Positions 33,586 to 43,012 are shown, counted from the first letter of the stretch. The stretch: DNA of 64,000 bases from DATHTS01 sp965219305 (GCA_965219305.1 OZ244725.1:4712001-4776000); one strand, 5' to 3'. The notes: a model not told the origin generated them from the letters alone. Program-made: numbers and translations.

Positions 33586-34872
33586 ATGATGGCACGCAAA
33601 AAATTTCGCAACACCGAACGTCAAATTTCCTCTTCCGACCGTTCTTTTCAGGAATATCTTGTTAACCAACCCGCGACGCAGATCACGCGCACCGAACTTC
33701 TGCGGCTGATTCGCGGCGGTGAAGACACATTTTTAGAATTCAAAGTAAAACTCTCGAATCCCGAACGCATCGCGCAGGAAATCGTCGCATTGGCAAACAC
33801 GGCGGGCGGTTCGATTCTTTTCGGAATCAGCGATTCTCTGCGTATCGAAGGCGTTCGCAATGCCGAAGCGGTTCAAGATGAAATCGTCCGCATCTGCCGC
33901 GAAGATATTTATCCGCCGCTCGTTCCGTTTCTAGACATTATTTCGTTCGACAACGGCAGAAGAATCGTCGCGCTCGACATCGAAGGAAAACGCCGCCCGT
34001 ATCGGACGAAGGAAGGCAGATTTTACATACGCATCGGTTCGGAAAAACGCGAAGCGACGCGCGAAGAACTGTCCGATCTGCTCGACGAAGTTCGTCCTTT
34101 GAGTTACGAAAATATTCCCGTCATAAACGCCGTCGAAGCAGATTTCGACGATGCGCTTTTGTGGAGTTTTGCCAATTCGTTCGAGGACGATCTTCTCGGA
34201 AAAAATATTTATAATACGGCGAATTTTCTGCAAAAAGATTTGCTGATGGCAATCGGAAACGGCGACGGTGAATTTCTGCCGACGATCGCCGCCGTGCTTC
34301 TTTTCGGGAAAAACGAGAGAGTCGGCGAATTAGTGCCGCGTTCGATGGTTGTTGCCGAACGAATTTCCGGCGACCAAACTGTCGAATGTATTCGTCTCGA
34401 AGGAAATTTGCTGACACTTTACGAAAAAGCGTCGCAGTTCGTCGCGCGTTATTGCGATCTCGATAAAAACAAACAGAAAAAATCGAAATCCGACGACATT
34501 TTGCCCGTCGAAGCCAGAAAAAGTTACCATATTTACTCGATTCGGGAAGCAATTATTAACGCTTTAATTCACCGTGATTACGCTTTGCGCGATATTCCGA
34601 CCCGCATTTCGATTCACGATAATTATATCGAATTCGCCAACCCGCGCCGCACGAACGGTTTTATTCCGCCCGCGTCCCGCGCCATTCGCTACGGCATTAC
34701 GCAAAGAATCAATCCGCAGATCGCCGCCATTTTTATGAAACGCGAATATGGCGCGAACGCCCCGAAAGGCGGTCTGCCGATGATAATCCGAAGTTCGCGC
34801 CATTTTTCCGACAGACGCGCTGAAGTTTATACTTCAAACGACGAATTTAAATTGAAAATTTACGGAGTTTAG
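33586..34872 (+). CDS. AlbA_2 (Schlafen-type) DNA-binding protein with GHKL-like ATPase C-terminus
   Basis: The 428-residue protein has an AlbA_2/Schlafen domain (EDTFLEFKVKLSN, IVALANTAGGSILFGIS) in the first ~150 residues. The C-terminal region (YSIREAIINALIHRDYALRD, then EFANPRRTNGF) is like the GHKL-type domain of RecG-like transcriptional regulators. Such proteins are annotated as putative DNA-binding regulators or helicase-related proteins, and some sit in defence loci. Its stop overlaps by four bases that of the convergent MBL gene. The role here is unknown. Confidence 0.8.
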   Translation: MMARKKFRNTERQISSSDRSFQEYLVNQPATQITRTELLRLIRGGEDTFLEFKVKLSNPERIAQEIVALANTAGGSILFGISDSLRIEGVRNAEAVQDEIVRICREDIYPPLVPFLDIISFDNGRRIVALDIEGKRRPYRTKEGRFYIRIGSEKREATREELSDLLDEVRPLSYENIPVINAVEADFDDALLWSFANSFEDDLLGKNIYNTANFLQKDLLMAIGNGDGEFLPTIAAVLLFGKNERVGELVPRSMVVAERISGDQTVECIRLEGNLLTLYEKASQFVARYCDLDKNKQKKSKSDDILPVEARKSYHIYSIREAIINALIHRDYALRDIPTRISIHDNYIEFANPRRTNGFIPPASRAIRYGITQRINPQIAAIFMKREYGANAPKGGLPMIIRSSRHFSDRRAEVYTSNDEFKLKIYGV

Positions 34873-35690
34873 AATTCTATCCAATCGGTCGGTTCTCTGT
34901 GTGATGAAATTGTAATTTTTGTTTCGGCTTTGAACAGCGGATTACGCATTTGTATCGAACTTTCGGCGGTCAGACGCGCGAGATGCGGTTCGTTGGCGCG
35001 TTGGGAAAGATGTGCGAGAACAATATTACGCGCCGCGCCGTCGAAATCGGTTGTCAGCCAATCTGACAAATCTTCGTTTGACAGATGACCGTTGCGCGAG
35101 GCGATTCTCTGTTTCAAATCCCACGAGTAAACCGGACAAGTCATCAGCATATCGCGGCTGTGATTCGATTCGACGACGATGCCGTCACAATTGGTTAATT
35201 TCTCTTTTATCAACGTCGTAAAATATCCGAAATCCAAAACCGTAGCGATTTTTACGCCGCTGTTTCTGGCAACAAAACCGAAATTATCAGCCGCATCGTG
35301 CGGAACGCTAAAAGGCTCAAAATCAATGTCGCCGATGCGAAAATCTTTGCTTGATTCTATTTCTACTGTTCTGTTTTTTATAACTTCCGCACGTTTTTGC
35401 GATTCGTTGTTTTTCGTTTTCCGGTCGTGCAGATAAGCGTCGTGAGTTTTGCCGGACATAAAAACCGGACATTTCAGCGTACGCAATAAAACGCGCAAAC
35501 CGCCCGCGTGATCGCCGTGTTCGTGCGTTATCAAAACCGCGTCGAGCTTTTCAAAATCTTCGCCGACCTGTCCGAGACGAAGCAAAAGCTGTTTCGCGCT
35601 CAGTCCAGCGTCAACTAAAATTTTTGTTTTTTCGGTGCAGATCAAAACCGCATTTCCGGTCGAACCGCTGCCGAGAACAGTAAATTTCAT
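34869..35690 (-). CDS. MBL-fold metallohydrolase (YycJ/WalJ-like)
   Basis: The 273-residue protein starts MKFTVLGSGSTGNAVLICTE and has the metal-binding THEHGDH motif followed by later His/Asp ligands (VPHDAADN, SNHSRDML). The sequence layout matches the YycJ/WalJ branch of metallo-beta-lactamase-fold nucleases or phosphodiesterases. It shares four bases with the SDR gene upstream (ATGA-type overlap), so the two are co-translated. The exact substrate is unknown. Confidence 0.85.
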   Translation of the reverse strand: MKFTVLGSGSTGNAVLICTEKTKILVDAGLSAKQLLLRLGQVGEDFEKLDAVLITHEHGDHAGGLRVLLRTLKCPVFMSGKTHDAYLHDRKTKNNESQKRAEVIKNRTVEIESSKDFRIGDIDFEPFSVPHDAADNFGFVARNSGVKIATVLDFGYFTTLIKEKLTNCDGIVVESNHSRDMLMTCPVYSWDLKQRIASRNGHLSNEDLSDWLTTDFDGAARNIVLAHLSQRANEPHLARLTAESSIQMRNPLFKAETKITISSHREPTDWIEF

Positions 35691-36493
35691 TTATCTTCTT
35701 TCTTCTTTTCAAACTTCGGTCGCATCACAGTTCCCATCGCCCGCGTTATTAAAAAATTCGGCGCGAAATTTGTCGAACTTGCGATTAGCCAATTCATCCA
35801 GCCGGAAACTACCGAATCTTTTCCGCTTTTGACGGCGTTCATCGCAGCTTCGACGACTTCTTCGGGGCTTTGCATTCCTTTCTGCATCATCGAATTTTTT
35901 ACGTCCGCGTTGATTTTGCCCGCGTCGAAAAATCCTGTTTCCGTCGGTCCGGGATTTAACGCCATAATGTTTATATTATACGAACGATTTTCTTCCGCGA
36001 TCGCTTCGGTGAACGAACGGACGAAAGATTTTGTCGCCGCGTAAGCCGCAAAATATGGGATCGGCTGAAAACTCGCCGTCGAAGCGACGTTGATGATCGT
36101 TCCGCTTTTTCGTTCGCGCATCGGTTTTAGATAACGATGCGTCAGCGCGGTCAGAGCCATTATGTTGAGCGTTATCATTTCGAGTTGGTGTTCTAAACCG
36201 AGTTCGGCAAAATCACCCATCGCGCCGAATCCGGCGTTGTTTATCAGCCAATCAACTTCGAGTCCGAATTCCTCAGTTTCCTTAAAAAGCCGCAGATCGG
36301 CTTGATATTCGGTTAAATCAACGGCGATGAAGTTCGCTTTTATTTTGTGTTTTTCTTCTAATTCATCGCAAAGTTTGGCAAGTTTATCTTCGGAACGCGC
36401 CACGAGAACGAGATTGTGTTTTTCACTTGCAAGTCGTCTGGCAAACGCTTCGCCGATTCCGCCGGACGCGCCTGTGATGAGCGTAACTTTCAT
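35687..36493 (-). CDS. Short-chain dehydrogenase (SDR)
   Basis: The 268-residue protein has LITGASGGIGEAFARRLA, NNAGFG and the catalytic YAATKS with an upstream serine in INVASTASF. It resembles the classical SDRs annotated as ketoreductases or DltE-like dehydrogenases. It is the first gene of a two-gene overlap with the MBL hydrolase. Its C-terminal ~40 residues are partly hydrophobic (WLIASSTNFAPNFLITRAMG), which suggests membrane association. Confidence 0.88.
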   Translation of the reverse strand: MKVTLITGASGGIGEAFARRLASEKHNLVLVARSEDKLAKLCDELEEKHKIKANFIAVDLTEYQADLRLFKETEEFGLEVDWLINNAGFGAMGDFAELGLEHQLEMITLNIMALTALTHRYLKPMRERKSGTIINVASTASFQPIPYFAAYAATKSFVRSFTEAIAEENRSYNINIMALNPGPTETGFFDAGKINADVKNSMMQKGMQSPEEVVEAAMNAVKSGKDSVVSGWMNWLIASSTNFAPNFLITRAMGTVMRPKFEKKKEDK

Positions 36494-36573
36494 ACGTTAG
36501 AGTTTAAACTTAAATGCTCATCTTTGGAAATCGTGTAAAAATGCAGTCCGCGCCGCAATGATTTTCGGTTTTC

Positions 36574-37104
36574 TTACAGCTTAATCCGATTTTTTTTATT
36601 ACGCGCATTAAATTCATCTTTCGTAATTCTGTATTGAACGAGTTTTTTGCCGTAAAAATTTCCTGTGCCGACGTAGTTCATTCCGAGTTTTTCCATTACG
36701 CGCCGTGAACCGAAATTTTTCGGATAAGCGACGGCGACGATATTATCGAGTCCGAGTTCGTTAAATCCGTAATCCAAAAACACACGCGCCGCTTCCGCCG
36801 CGTAGCCTTTTCCCCAAAACTCTTTTGCTACCGCATAACCGACTTCCGTTTCGCCGGTTTCCTGCAAAATCCAAAGTCCGCACCAACCTGCGAATTTTCC
36901 CGTCTGTTTTTCAAATATCGCGCAAAAACCGATTTGTTCCTTTTCCCAACGACTCGAAATGAGCTTTATCCAATTTATGGATTCAGCGCGCTTTTGCGGC
37001 TCGCGGATAAAACGCATCACGTCCTCATCGCCGCGCATCTGTGCCACCGCGTCAACGTCGCTTTCGTTCATACGGCGAATTTTTAATCGGTCGGTTTCAA
37101 ACAC
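36574..37104 (-). CDS. GNAT-family N-acetyltransferase (RimJ/RimL-like)
   Basis: The 176-residue protein begins MFETDRLKIRRMNESDVDAV and contains the acetyl-CoA-binding region EVGYAVAKEFWGKGYAAEA and a late GSRRVMEKLGM. This order is typical of the RimJ/RimL type, which acetylate protein N-termini or small amines. The substrate is not evident. It is followed on the same strand by nothing close, and the DUF1015 gene lies 59 bases upstream. Confidence 0.87.
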   Translation of the reverse strand: MFETDRLKIRRMNESDVDAVAQMRGDEDVMRFIREPQKRAESINWIKLISSRWEKEQIGFCAIFEKQTGKFAGWCGLWILQETGETEVGYAVAKEFWGKGYAAEAARVFLDYGFNELGLDNIVAVAYPKNFGSRRVMEKLGMNYVGTGNFYGKKLVQYRITKDEFNARNKKNRIKL

Positions 37105-37163
37105 TTCAGTTATTGGTTATCAGTAATAAATAAGATGTTAATCTAACTGCTTATTTTCTGCTT

Positions 37164-38390
37164 TCAAATTTCGTGAATCAGTAATCCGTCTTTCAATTTC
37201 GGCTCGAACCACGTTGATTTTGGCGGCATAATTTCGTTGATGTCGGCGACGGCGAAAAGATCGTCCATCATCGTCGGGAAAAGCGAAAAAGCTACTTTAG
37301 CAGTTCCTTCGTCAACGAGTTTTTCCAATTCGTCCGTGCCGCGTGCGCCGCCGACGAAGCCGATTCGGTTGTTCGTGCGCGGATCGTCAATGCCGAGAAT
37401 CGGTTTTAAGATAAAATCCTGCAAAATGCTCACGTCCAAACGCCCGATCGGATCGGTCGGACGAATCTCGTCATTGATAAAATCGAGTTTATACCATTTA
37501 CCGTTCATATAAAGACCAATTTCGCCGTGTGCCGCCGGAATTTTTTCGTCTGTTTCTTCGATGATGAAACTTTCCCTGACGCGGCTTAAAAATTCTTCTT
37601 CGCTGATGCCGTCGAGGTCTTTGACGACGCGGTTATAAGCGAGAATCTGCAAATCTTCCGACGGAAATATTCCGGCGATGACGAAATTATAATCTTCCGC
37701 GCCCGTGTGTTCGGGATTTTGTTTGCTCAAAATATCACGCGCCAACTTCGCGCTTTCGGCGCGGTGATGTCCGTCAGCGATATACAGTGCGGGAACTTCC
37801 GCAAACGCGCTGACCCAATCATCGGTCAAATTTATTTCCCAGACAGTCTGTTTCGTGCCGTCAACGCAATGAAAATTATAGATCGGTTTCGTGCCGGTGA
37901 TTTCTCGAATTAAAAGACGAATTCTGTCCGTATTGCGAAAAGCGAGAAAGATCAATCCGGTCTGCGCGCTTAATTCGATCATATGCGCCGTGCGGGCTTC
38001 GACTTTATCGGGGCGCGTTTTTTCGTGTTCTTTAATAATTCCGCTATCGTATTCGTCAATCGAATAACAGCCGACAATGCCGGTTTGCGTGTGATTTTTC
38101 GTTTGCAGACGATAAATATAAAGACACGGTTCTGCTTCGCGGGCGAGAATTTGCTGTTCGATAAATGATTCGAGATTTTCTTTAGCTCGTTTGTTCGCTT
38201 GTTCGGCGGAAATTTCCGCGTCTTCGGGAAATTCGGCTTCGGGGCGCGTAACGCGCAGGAAACTCAAAGGGTTTTTTTTGATAAATTCGCGCACTTCAGA
38301 TTCGTAAACCACGTCGTAAGGTACACAAGAAACTTGTTTTGCCTTATCCGGCGTGGGGCGCAAAGCGCGAAAAGGTTTGACAATTGCCAT
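37164..38390 (-). CDS. DUF1015-family protein
   Basis: The 408-residue protein starts MAIVKPFRALRPTPDKAKQV and contains PYDVVYESEV, KEHEKTRPDKVEAR and the family hallmark YIADGHHRAESAKLARD. These mark DUF1015, a conserved cytosolic family often found near serine/phosphoserine metabolism genes. Its biochemical role is not established to my knowledge. No operon partner of that sort is seen here. Confidence 0.9.
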   Translation of the reverse strand: MAIVKPFRALRPTPDKAKQVSCVPYDVVYESEVREFIKKNPLSFLRVTRPEAEFPEDAEISAEQANKRAKENLESFIEQQILAREAEPCLYIYRLQTKNHTQTGIVGCYSIDEYDSGIIKEHEKTRPDKVEARTAHMIELSAQTGLIFLAFRNTDRIRLLIREITGTKPIYNFHCVDGTKQTVWEINLTDDWVSAFAEVPALYIADGHHRAESAKLARDILSKQNPEHTGAEDYNFVIAGIFPSEDLQILAYNRVVKDLDGISEEEFLSRVRESFIIEETDEKIPAAHGEIGLYMNGKWYKLDFINDEIRPTDPIGRLDVSILQDFILKPILGIDDPRTNNRIGFVGGARGTDELEKLVDEGTAKVAFSLFPTMMDDLFAVADINEIMPPKSTWFEPKLKDGLLIHEI

Positions 38391-38518
38391 AATTATTTTT
38401 GTTAAATTCGTTCGATTATTTGATTTTTATAAAGACGCAAAAAAACAAAATAACACGAAACACTCGAATTTATTTAATGAGATTTCGCGTTATTTTGTTT
38501 TTGATAATTGAAAAAAAA

Positions 38519-39094
38519 CTACTGCGGCGCGTTTTTCTGCTGCTCTTGTAAAAATTGCTGCTGCAAATTTTGATAAAGCACGTCGAGCGCGGCTTTCCAT
38601 TCGCCGTTTTCAACAACAAACGGGATTTCCAGCCATTCGCCGTTTTCCTTGTTTTTAACCTCAATCGTTGCCGTGTCACCGTTGATTTTTTCGTTACGCA
38701 TTTCCGGCAATTCCTTAAACGGTGCGCCGTCTTCTTCTTTCAAAAGTTGGTCAATCGTCTTTTTCTGATTTGCCGCCGATTGCTCGATTAACGCAATTGT
38801 GCCTTTTGAAAGTGTCTTTTGGATTGCCGCCGAATCTTTGGCTTTTGACGCGGTATTCAATTTTTTAAGAGTTTCTATCGGACTTCCCGAAACCTCAGCA
38901 TTCATTTCCGACGGAGAATTTGTCATATCCGCCGAATTTGTTACGGCAGTAGAATTTGACACATTATTCATATTCTCCGTATTAACTACGGTTGCCGTAT
39001 TTGCCGTATTCGCCGTGTTCGTATTTTCAGCAGACCAGCAACCGATGGAACTGATAAGAGAAACCGCTAATGCTGTTTTTATAATATTTTTCAT
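38519..39094 (-). CDS. Hypothetical lipoprotein with Asn/Thr-rich linker
   Basis: The 191-residue protein has a lipoprotein signal (MKNIIKTALAVSLISSIGC, lipidated Cys19). A low-complexity Asn-Thr-Ala linker follows (NTNTANTANTATVVNTE), and then a folded region ending GEWKAALDVLYQNLQQQFLQ. The C-terminal part looks like DUF4878-type lumazine-like folds that contain DxATVxV strands (GDTATIEVKN). It is expected to be anchored in a membrane facing the periplasm. It lies 21 bases downstream of lepB on the same strand. The function is unknown. Confidence 0.75.
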   Translation of the reverse strand: MKNIIKTALAVSLISSIGCWSAENTNTANTANTATVVNTENMNNVSNSTAVTNSADMTNSPSEMNAEVSGSPIETLKKLNTASKAKDSAAIQKTLSKGTIALIEQSAANQKKTIDQLLKEEDGAPFKELPEMRNEKINGDTATIEVKNKENGEWLEIPFVVENGEWKAALDVLYQNLQQQFLQEQQKNAPQ

Positions 39095-39115
39095 ATATTT
39101 GAAGTTAAAAATTTT

Positions 39116-39820
39116 CTATCTCTCGTTCTCGTCCTGCGGACTTACATTATTGTTCCTATCGCCTTCAAATTCGGCATCGCCCTTGTGCAAAAATCCGACG
39201 TTTGAAGGTTTCCAATAACGGAAAAATGCTTTCCCGTATATATATTTTTCCGGCACTAAACCCCAATAACGAGAGTCGGAAGAATTATCACGGTTGTCAC
39301 CCATCACGAAAAAATGATGTTCTTCTACTCTGCGCGGCGGAAAATTCGGATAACTGTGATTAAATTCTTCCTGTAAATACGGTTCGTTCAATTCCTGACC
39401 GTTTATAAAAACAATGCCGTTACGAACTTCGACCGTCTCTCCCGGCAGACCGATGATACGCTTGACATAACTTTTATCCGGTTCTTTCGGATACCAGAAA
39501 ACGACCACATCGCCGCGCTCGATATGTCCCCAATCAACGCTGTCGAATTTATAATAAATTAATTTATTGACCAACAAACGCTCTCCGTCGTGAAGTTCCG
39601 GCATCATCGAAGTTCCTTCGACAACGACGGGTTGCGCGATAAAAACGCCGAACAGAACAAAAACCGAAATTATCAATAAAACATCGCGCACGAGCCGCAG
39701 ACTTTCAAACCAAATTCCTTGACGTGATTCGACTTTGAGCCGCTGAATTTCAATGTCGCGGTCATCCGCCGCCGAGATAACGCCAAATTCGTATTGGTCT
39801 TTTTTCTGAAAATCAAACAT
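39116..39820 (-). CDS. lepB: Signal peptidase I
   Basis: The 234-residue protein has a membrane segment (residues ~43-62), the nucleophile Ser71 in VEGTSMMPELHDGE, the general base Lys120 in SYVKRIIGLPGE and the box MGDNRDNSSDSRYWG. It removes signal peptides from exported proteins at the inner membrane, serving the many secreted proteins in this region. One N-terminal span and a short cytoplasmic N-terminus make it a compact LepB form. Confidence 0.96.
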   Translation of the reverse strand: MFDFQKKDQYEFGVISAADDRDIEIQRLKVESRQGIWFESLRLVRDVLLIISVFVLFGVFIAQPVVVEGTSMMPELHDGERLLVNKLIYYKFDSVDWGHIERGDVVVFWYPKEPDKSYVKRIIGLPGETVEVRNGIVFINGQELNEPYLQEEFNHSYPNFPPRRVEEHHFFVMGDNRDNSSDSRYWGLVPEKYIYGKAFFRYWKPSNVGFLHKGDAEFEGDRNNNVSPQDENER

Positions 39821-39985
39821 AATTTTGGTTTGCGCTTTGATCTTTGATCTTTGATTTACAAAATTCGTTTCCCGAAAAAAATTATACGCCTTAGAAGAAA
39901 CGCAAAATCAAAGATTAAAGGTCAATGACCAAAGTAGCTTTTTAACTTGCACCTTGTCAAAAATTAGAACGGAGTTTAAGAGATT
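39821..39985. repeat. Short inverted repeat region (TTTGATC/AATCAAAG)
   Basis: The gap between divergent lepB and the aminotransferase holds three tandem TTTGATC-type units near 39836-39856 and, about 50 bases on, the complementary AAATCAAAGATTAAAG. These arms could form a hairpin and resemble other interspersed simple repeats seen in this window, such as CCAAAATCCAAAATC near 12010 and 62700. Confidence 0.55.
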
Positions 39986-41110
39986 TTGAACGAAAATATT
40001 CGCCGGCTTTTCCCGGCAACCGAAAAATACACATATTTAAACAGCGCGGCGATCTCGCCGATGCCGATAACGGCGGTCGAAGCAGTTTACAAACAATTAA
40101 AAGAAGTTTCAAACAACGGTTCGACGAGTTTTCCGAATTGGATTGACACGAAAAACCGCGCCCGCGCGCTCGTTGCAAAAATGCTCAACGTCAAATCCGA
40201 ACAGATCGCGTTTATGCGAAATACTTCCGACGGTTTTGCGACGGTCGCAAACGGTATGAAGTGGGAAAAAGGAGACAACATCGTAACTTTCGCTAAAGAA
40301 TTTCCGGCGAATTTTTACGCTTGGCGCAGAATCCGCGACGAATTCGGAGTCGAACTTCGTCTTTGCGAAGAACGCGACGGACGAATTGATCTCGACGAAT
40401 TTATTTCATCAATTGACGAAAATACAAAACTCGTCTCGATCAGCGCGATTCAGTTCGGTTCTGGTTTTCGCGCCGATCTGGAAAGAATCGGAAATGCGGC
40501 GCGAAAATTTGACGCGCTTTTTGCCGCTGATATTATTCAAGGTTTCGGGGCGCAAAAATTTGATCTCCCCGCACAGAATGTTGACATCGCTTCCGGCGCG
40601 AGCCACAAATGGCTGTGTGCGCCCGAAGGCTGCGGAATTTTGTATCTTTCCGACCGCGCACGCGAACGCATAAAACCGACGCTCGTCGGTTGGATCAGCG
40701 TCGAAACGCCTTGGGATTTTAACGACTTCGAACAGGATTACAAACCGAATGCGCTTGCTTGGGAAACCGGAACGGGGTGTTCCTCACTTTTTTACGGTTT
40801 GGAAGAAAGTCTGAAATTATTGGACGAAACAGGCGCGGAAAAAATCTCCAAACATCTCGAAGAATTGACCGATTATCTGTGCGAACTCGTCGCCGGAAAA
40901 GATTACGACATCATAAGTTCGCGCCTTGAAGGTGAAAAATCACAGATCGTCTGCATCAAACATCGCGGCGGTCTGCATTGCGAAAAAATCGCCGAAAATC
41001 TGCAAAACAGAAATATTATCGTCAGTCCGCGCGGCGACCGCCTGAGAATCGCGCCGCATTTTTATAACATTAAAGAGGAAATTGAAGTTTTAGTAGAGAA
41101 CTTGCCTTAA
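39986..41110 (+). CDS. Aminotransferase class V (PLP-dependent, cysteine-desulfurase-like fold)
   Basis: The 374-residue protein starts with TTG (MNENIRRLFPATEKYTYLNS). It has the LNSAAISP entry loop, MRNTSDGFATVANG, and the PLP lysine in SGASHKWLCAPEGCGILY. This is the class V fold of cysteine desulfurases, kynureninase-like and isopenicillin epimerase-like enzymes. The active-site cysteine expected of desulfurases is not evident in the C-terminal region, so cysteine desulfuration is not supported. The substrate remains open. Confidence 0.82.
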   Translation: MNENIRRLFPATEKYTYLNSAAISPMPITAVEAVYKQLKEVSNNGSTSFPNWIDTKNRARALVAKMLNVKSEQIAFMRNTSDGFATVANGMKWEKGDNIVTFAKEFPANFYAWRRIRDEFGVELRLCEERDGRIDLDEFISSIDENTKLVSISAIQFGSGFRADLERIGNAARKFDALFAADIIQGFGAQKFDLPAQNVDIASGASHKWLCAPEGCGILYLSDRARERIKPTLVGWISVETPWDFNDFEQDYKPNALAWETGTGCSSLFYGLEESLKLLDETGAEKISKHLEELTDYLCELVAGKDYDIISSRLEGEKSQIVCIKHRGGLHCEKIAENLQNRNIIVSPRGDRLRIAPHFYNIKEEIEVLVENLP

Positions 41111-41141
41111 AGCAAGTTGCCAATTATAGAACAATTTTATT

Positions 41142-41223
41142 TTGCCCACCAAATACACGAAAAAAACGAAAACCTTTAAAATTCTTTTCTTTTTTTCGTA
41201 TATTTCGTGTATTTAGTGGGCAA
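41142..41223. repeat. Palindromic repeat, CGAAA family (second copy)
   Basis: The unit begins TTGCCCACCAAATACACGAA and ends TTCGTGTATTTAGTGGGCAA, an 82-bp near-perfect inverted repeat between convergent genes. The TTGCCC outer ends and ACGAAA core match the layout of the element at 24230-24359. It may also terminate transcription of both flanking genes. Confidence 0.7.
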
Positions 41224-41234
41224 TACTTCTTTTT

Positions 41235-42005
41235 CTAATCTTTAAGTAATCTGTTCGCCGCAATATCTTCCGTAAAACCGTCTAAATTCAAGCGCGTCAT
41301 TCCGCCTGCATCTGAAAATGCCGCCATTCCGGCGAGCCGTTGTTCGCGCCGTCGAAAATAAAAGAAACCGCCGATGATTCCGATTGTAACTGCCGAACCC
41401 AAACCGATGAGAATAAAATAAACGGTCGAGAGGAAAATTTCGCTCGTGCGCTGGGCGAAATATCTTTGAGCGCGGTCGTAAAACGTCGGGTCTTCGCCGA
41501 GCCATTGGACGACTTTTTCGTATTTTATCTGATCGAAAAGCGCGTTTGCCGAGGTTTCGTCCGTGCCGTCGAAAAGAAGTACGTTGTAATTTCCGATGCG
41601 GCGGTAAAAAATCTGCGGATTTCCGCCCAGTTCAGCGAGACGCTGGTTTATTTTAGTGTCCGCGTCAACCGACGATTGCGGCGATGTAAATTCGACGATC
41701 AAAAGTTTTCCTTGATTATAAGGCGCGGTAACTGCTTCCGTTCCGCCCGTAAAATCAATAAGATCGAAAACAGGACGATTACCGAGTGCTTTTTTCAGTT
41801 CGTCCGAATTGGTAATAAATGCTGCACGATTTGGTATATTTTCCCAATCGGGAAGATGTTTGACGATTACCGGAATTCCGTCCGATTCTGAAAGCTCCTG
41901 ACTCTTGGAATAATTTTCCGCGTTATTTTGTCCGAAAACGAACAATGCCGAAAAAATGAGATAACAAACTGGAATGAAAAATTTTATGTTTCGTGGTTTT
42001 ATCAT
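41235..42005 (-). CDS. Hypothetical exported protein with C-terminal membrane segment
   Basis: From the ATG at 42005 the protein has 256 residues: a signal peptide (KFFIPVCYLIFSALFVFGQ), an extracytoplasmic domain containing VIVKHLPDWENIPNRAAF, and a membrane span near the C-terminus (ILIGLGSAVTIGIIGGFFYF) followed by an arginine-rich stop-transfer (RRREQR) and a short tail. It is probably anchored in the inner membrane with the domain in the periplasm. The function is unknown. It is divergent from the ECF sigma gene, with which it might be coordinately controlled. Confidence 0.7.
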   Translation of the reverse strand: MIKPRNIKFFIPVCYLIFSALFVFGQNNAENYSKSQELSESDGIPVIVKHLPDWENIPNRAAFITNSDELKKALGNRPVFDLIDFTGGTEAVTAPYNQGKLLIVEFTSPQSSVDADTKINQRLAELGGNPQIFYRRIGNYNVLLFDGTDETSANALFDQIKYEKVVQWLGEDPTFYDRAQRYFAQRTSEIFLSTVYFILIGLGSAVTIGIIGGFFYFRRREQRLAGMAAFSDAGGMTRLNLDGFTEDIAANRLLKD

Positions 42006-42250
42006 TGTAAAATTTCCCGTCCGGGAATATAAATAAACGCTTTTAGTATAGTAATAGTAGCACTTTGAAAACAAATGTCGAATGAGAAGCGTTTGTAAAA
42101 TTTACAAACTCCGCAAAAGATTCAAACGCTATACGCTTTCGTCTGAAACTGAACTTGGATGTTTAACGAATAAAATAATATGCCTCAAAAATTGCAACTT
42201 TTTCCTGATTTCTGCGTGTATATTTATCGGAAACAGGAATGACCAAGAGT

Positions 42251-42272
42251 TTGGCACGGCAATTGATATAAT
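42251..42272 (+). promoter_or_regulatory. Possible sigma-54-like or sigma-70 promoter for the ECF sigma gene
   Basis: TTGGCACG (42251-42258), four bases, then TTGAT (42263-42267) matches the sigma-54 consensus except that the invariant GC of the -12 element reads GA. A TATAAT at 42267-42272 overlaps its right end and could instead be a sigma-70 -10 box without a good -35. Both lie 20-45 bases upstream of the ATG at 42295. Confidence 0.35.
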
Positions 42273-42294
42273 TAAACACGGGGGAATTAGAAAA

Positions 42295-42960
42295 ATGACA
42301 AATACAGAAACATTAAGTTATCCGGTTGTACAGAGTAGAGAAGAGAAGATTGAGAACGCGGCAACAGGAGTATCTTTTATCAAAGATGTTAAGAACGCGA
42401 GCGATTATGAATTAACACAAGCCTCAGCAAATGGTGATATGGGCGCATTTGAAGAAGTTTATAATCGGCATCATCGCAGAGTTTACGCAATTTGTCTGAG
42501 AATGCTCAAAAATGTTACCGAAGCGGAAGATTTGACGCAGGATGTTTTCATTCAACTTTACAGAAAGATAGGAAGTTTTCGTGGAGATTCCGCCTTTACA
42601 ACTTGGCTGCACCGTTTGACGGTTAATCAAGTGCTGATGCACTTCCGCAAACGCAACGTCAAATATGAAAAAACGACGGAAGAAGGCGAAGCCCCGATTC
42701 AAATCGTCGGCGGAACCGAAAATCCGCGTAAGATGCCGGTCGTTGACAAAATCGCTCTCGAAAATGCGATTGAGCAACTGCCGCCGGGATACAAAAACGT
42801 TTTCATATTGCACGACATTGAAGGCTATGAACACGAAGAAGTCGCAAGAATTTTGGGTTGTTCGGTCGGAACATCGAAATCGCAACTGCACAAAGCGCGT
42901 CTGAAACTTCGTAAACTTTTGCAGAAAAAAGCAAATCCACGTCTTGTTGGAGTTTGGTAA
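42295..42960 (+). CDS. ECF-type RNA polymerase sigma factor
   Basis: The 221-residue protein has region 2 (NRHHRRVYAICLRMLKNVTE, EDLTQDVFIQLYRKIGSFRG, FTTWLHRLTVNQ) and region 4 (LPPGYKNVFILHDIEGYEHE, then GTSKSQLHKARLKLRKLL), as in RpoE-like ECF sigma factors. It directs RNA polymerase to a stress regulon. A GGGGGAA ribosome site precedes the ATG at 42295. No obvious anti-sigma gene is beside it, though the divergent membrane protein at 41235-42005 could be tested as a partner. A terminator follows immediately. Confidence 0.9.
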   Translation: MTNTETLSYPVVQSREEKIENAATGVSFIKDVKNASDYELTQASANGDMGAFEEVYNRHHRRVYAICLRMLKNVTEAEDLTQDVFIQLYRKIGSFRGDSAFTTWLHRLTVNQVLMHFRKRNVKYEKTTEEGEAPIQIVGGTENPRKMPVVDKIALENAIEQLPPGYKNVFILHDIEGYEHEEVARILGCSVGTSKSQLHKARLKLRKLLQKKANPRLVGVW

Positions 42961-42983
42961 AAAGAATTATAAAATTTAGTTTG

Positions 42984-43010
42984 AAAACGCTCGAATCTTT
43001 CGGGCGTTTT
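42984..43010. terminator. Bidirectional terminator
   Basis: AAAACGCTCGA (42984-42994) pairs with TCGGGCGTTTT (43000-43010), and T runs follow. It lies between the sigma factor gene and the convergent fatty acid-CoA ligase gene. Confidence 0.85.
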
Positions 43011-43012
43011 TT

